Shown here piece after piece: positions 63,852 through 64,000 of a stretch of 64,000 nt of DNA. The notes beneath the pieces were generated by a model that saw only the letters and a list, made by a program, of their open reading frames with translations, did not search any database and was not told the DNA's origin. Position 1 is the first letter of the stretch; each line of letters begins with the position of its first letter. The position numbers and the translations under genes are program-made. The DNA comes from Sphingomonas lenta. Lineage in GTDB: Bacteria; Pseudomonadota; Alphaproteobacteria; Sphingomonadales; Sphingomonadaceae. Location of the stretch: the NCBI RefSeq assembly GCF_002288825.1, contig NZ_NSLI01000003.1, forward strand, positions 956,803 through 1,020,802. The letters run 5' to 3'.

Positions 63852-64000
63852 TCAAAAGGCACTGAGGCCGGTAATCGCCCTACCCAGGATCAGCGCGTGG
63901 ACGTCGTGTGCGCCTTCGTAGGTGTTGACCGTCTCCAGGTTCATGAGGTGGCGCATGACGTGGTACTCGCCCGAGATGCCGTTGCCGCCGTGCATGTCGC
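63852..64000 (-). CDS. Acyl-CoA dehydrogenase C-terminus, glutaryl-CoA dehydrogenase-like (partial)
   Basis: Only the last 48 residues are inside the window; the rest lies beyond the right end. They read [40 protein letters not shown] and end AITGLSAF, the very conserved end of glutaryl-CoA dehydrogenase, which oxidatively decarboxylates glutaryl-CoA in lysine/tryptophan catabolism. The family B repeat lies between it and the GNAT gene. Confidence 0.85.
   Translation of the reverse strand, partial: DMHGGNGISGEYHVMRHLMNLETVNTYEGAHDVHALILGRAITGLSAF

Overview
The window is a chromosomal segment of a GC-rich alphaproteobacterium, most likely a Sphingomonadaceae member (Sphingomonas or a close relative). 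I infer this from the gene families and their order: yfgM-bamB-der, bamD-recN, yajC-secD-secF-Mth938, cmk-aroA next to a FYDLN-acid (TIGR02300) gene, and a GTA-type holin. The coding style and abundant REP-like palindromes fit too. No plasmid, IS element or CRISPR array is visible. About 63 protein genes (two cut by the window ends) and three tRNAs (Pro-GGG, Ala-GGC, Glu-TTC) can be supported.

Layout. 1-7.3 kb: the end of a PAS hybrid histidine kinase, a small membrane protein, panB, yfgM-like TPR gene, bamB, der and a lone Hpt protein. 7.3-16.9 kb: DUF418 membrane protein, recN, bamD, a mannose-6-phosphate isomerase, a glycosyltransferase, and the Sec accessory operon yajC-secD-secF-Mth938. 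17.2-18.7 kb: tRNA-Pro, then an endolysin/holin pair of gene-transfer-agent type with a LexA-like box in front. 18.7-24.4 kb: lipoprotein esterase, hslV-hslU, two tandem Cys-motif lipoproteins, and gloB-gloA-hydrolase. 24.5-29.3 kb: a 1126-aa TolB-propeller/amidohydrolase fusion and a secreted trypsin-fold protease. 29.4-35.6 kb: a PaoABC-type molybdenum aldehyde oxidoreductase, cmk, aroA and the FYDLN protein. 35.8-42.2 kb: tRNA-Ala, a Bcr/CflA-type exporter, a 793-aa exported protein of unknown function, a CPA2 antiporter and an M20 amidohydrolase.

42.2-52.3 kb is the most interesting block. An NtrY-like kinase and an NtrC-like sigma-54 activator face away from an ABC exporter operon (membrane-fusion protein, ATPase, two FtsX/MacB permeases). 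In the divergent gap I can read two -24/-12 promoters and three copies of a GTCCG-N4-CGGAC palindrome. I also find an unlisted 31-codon hydrophobic ORF behind its own promoter. Together they look like a self-contained sensory/export circuit.

52.4-64 kb: tRNA-Glu, recJ, a small acidic protein, a prolyl-4-hydroxylase-like oxygenase, an RcnB-like protein, an orphan 2Fe-2S subunit, a class II aldolase, two CaiB CoA-transferases, a DUF1206 protein behind an EcfG-like promoter, an ACS-family MFS transporter, a stand-alone pspC behind a -24/-12 promoter, a GNAT acetyltransferase, and the end of a glutaryl-CoA dehydrogenase-like gene.

REP-like elements of at least four families fill many intergenic gaps. 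Two of them, from different families, carry the same small nested palindrome in their loop.
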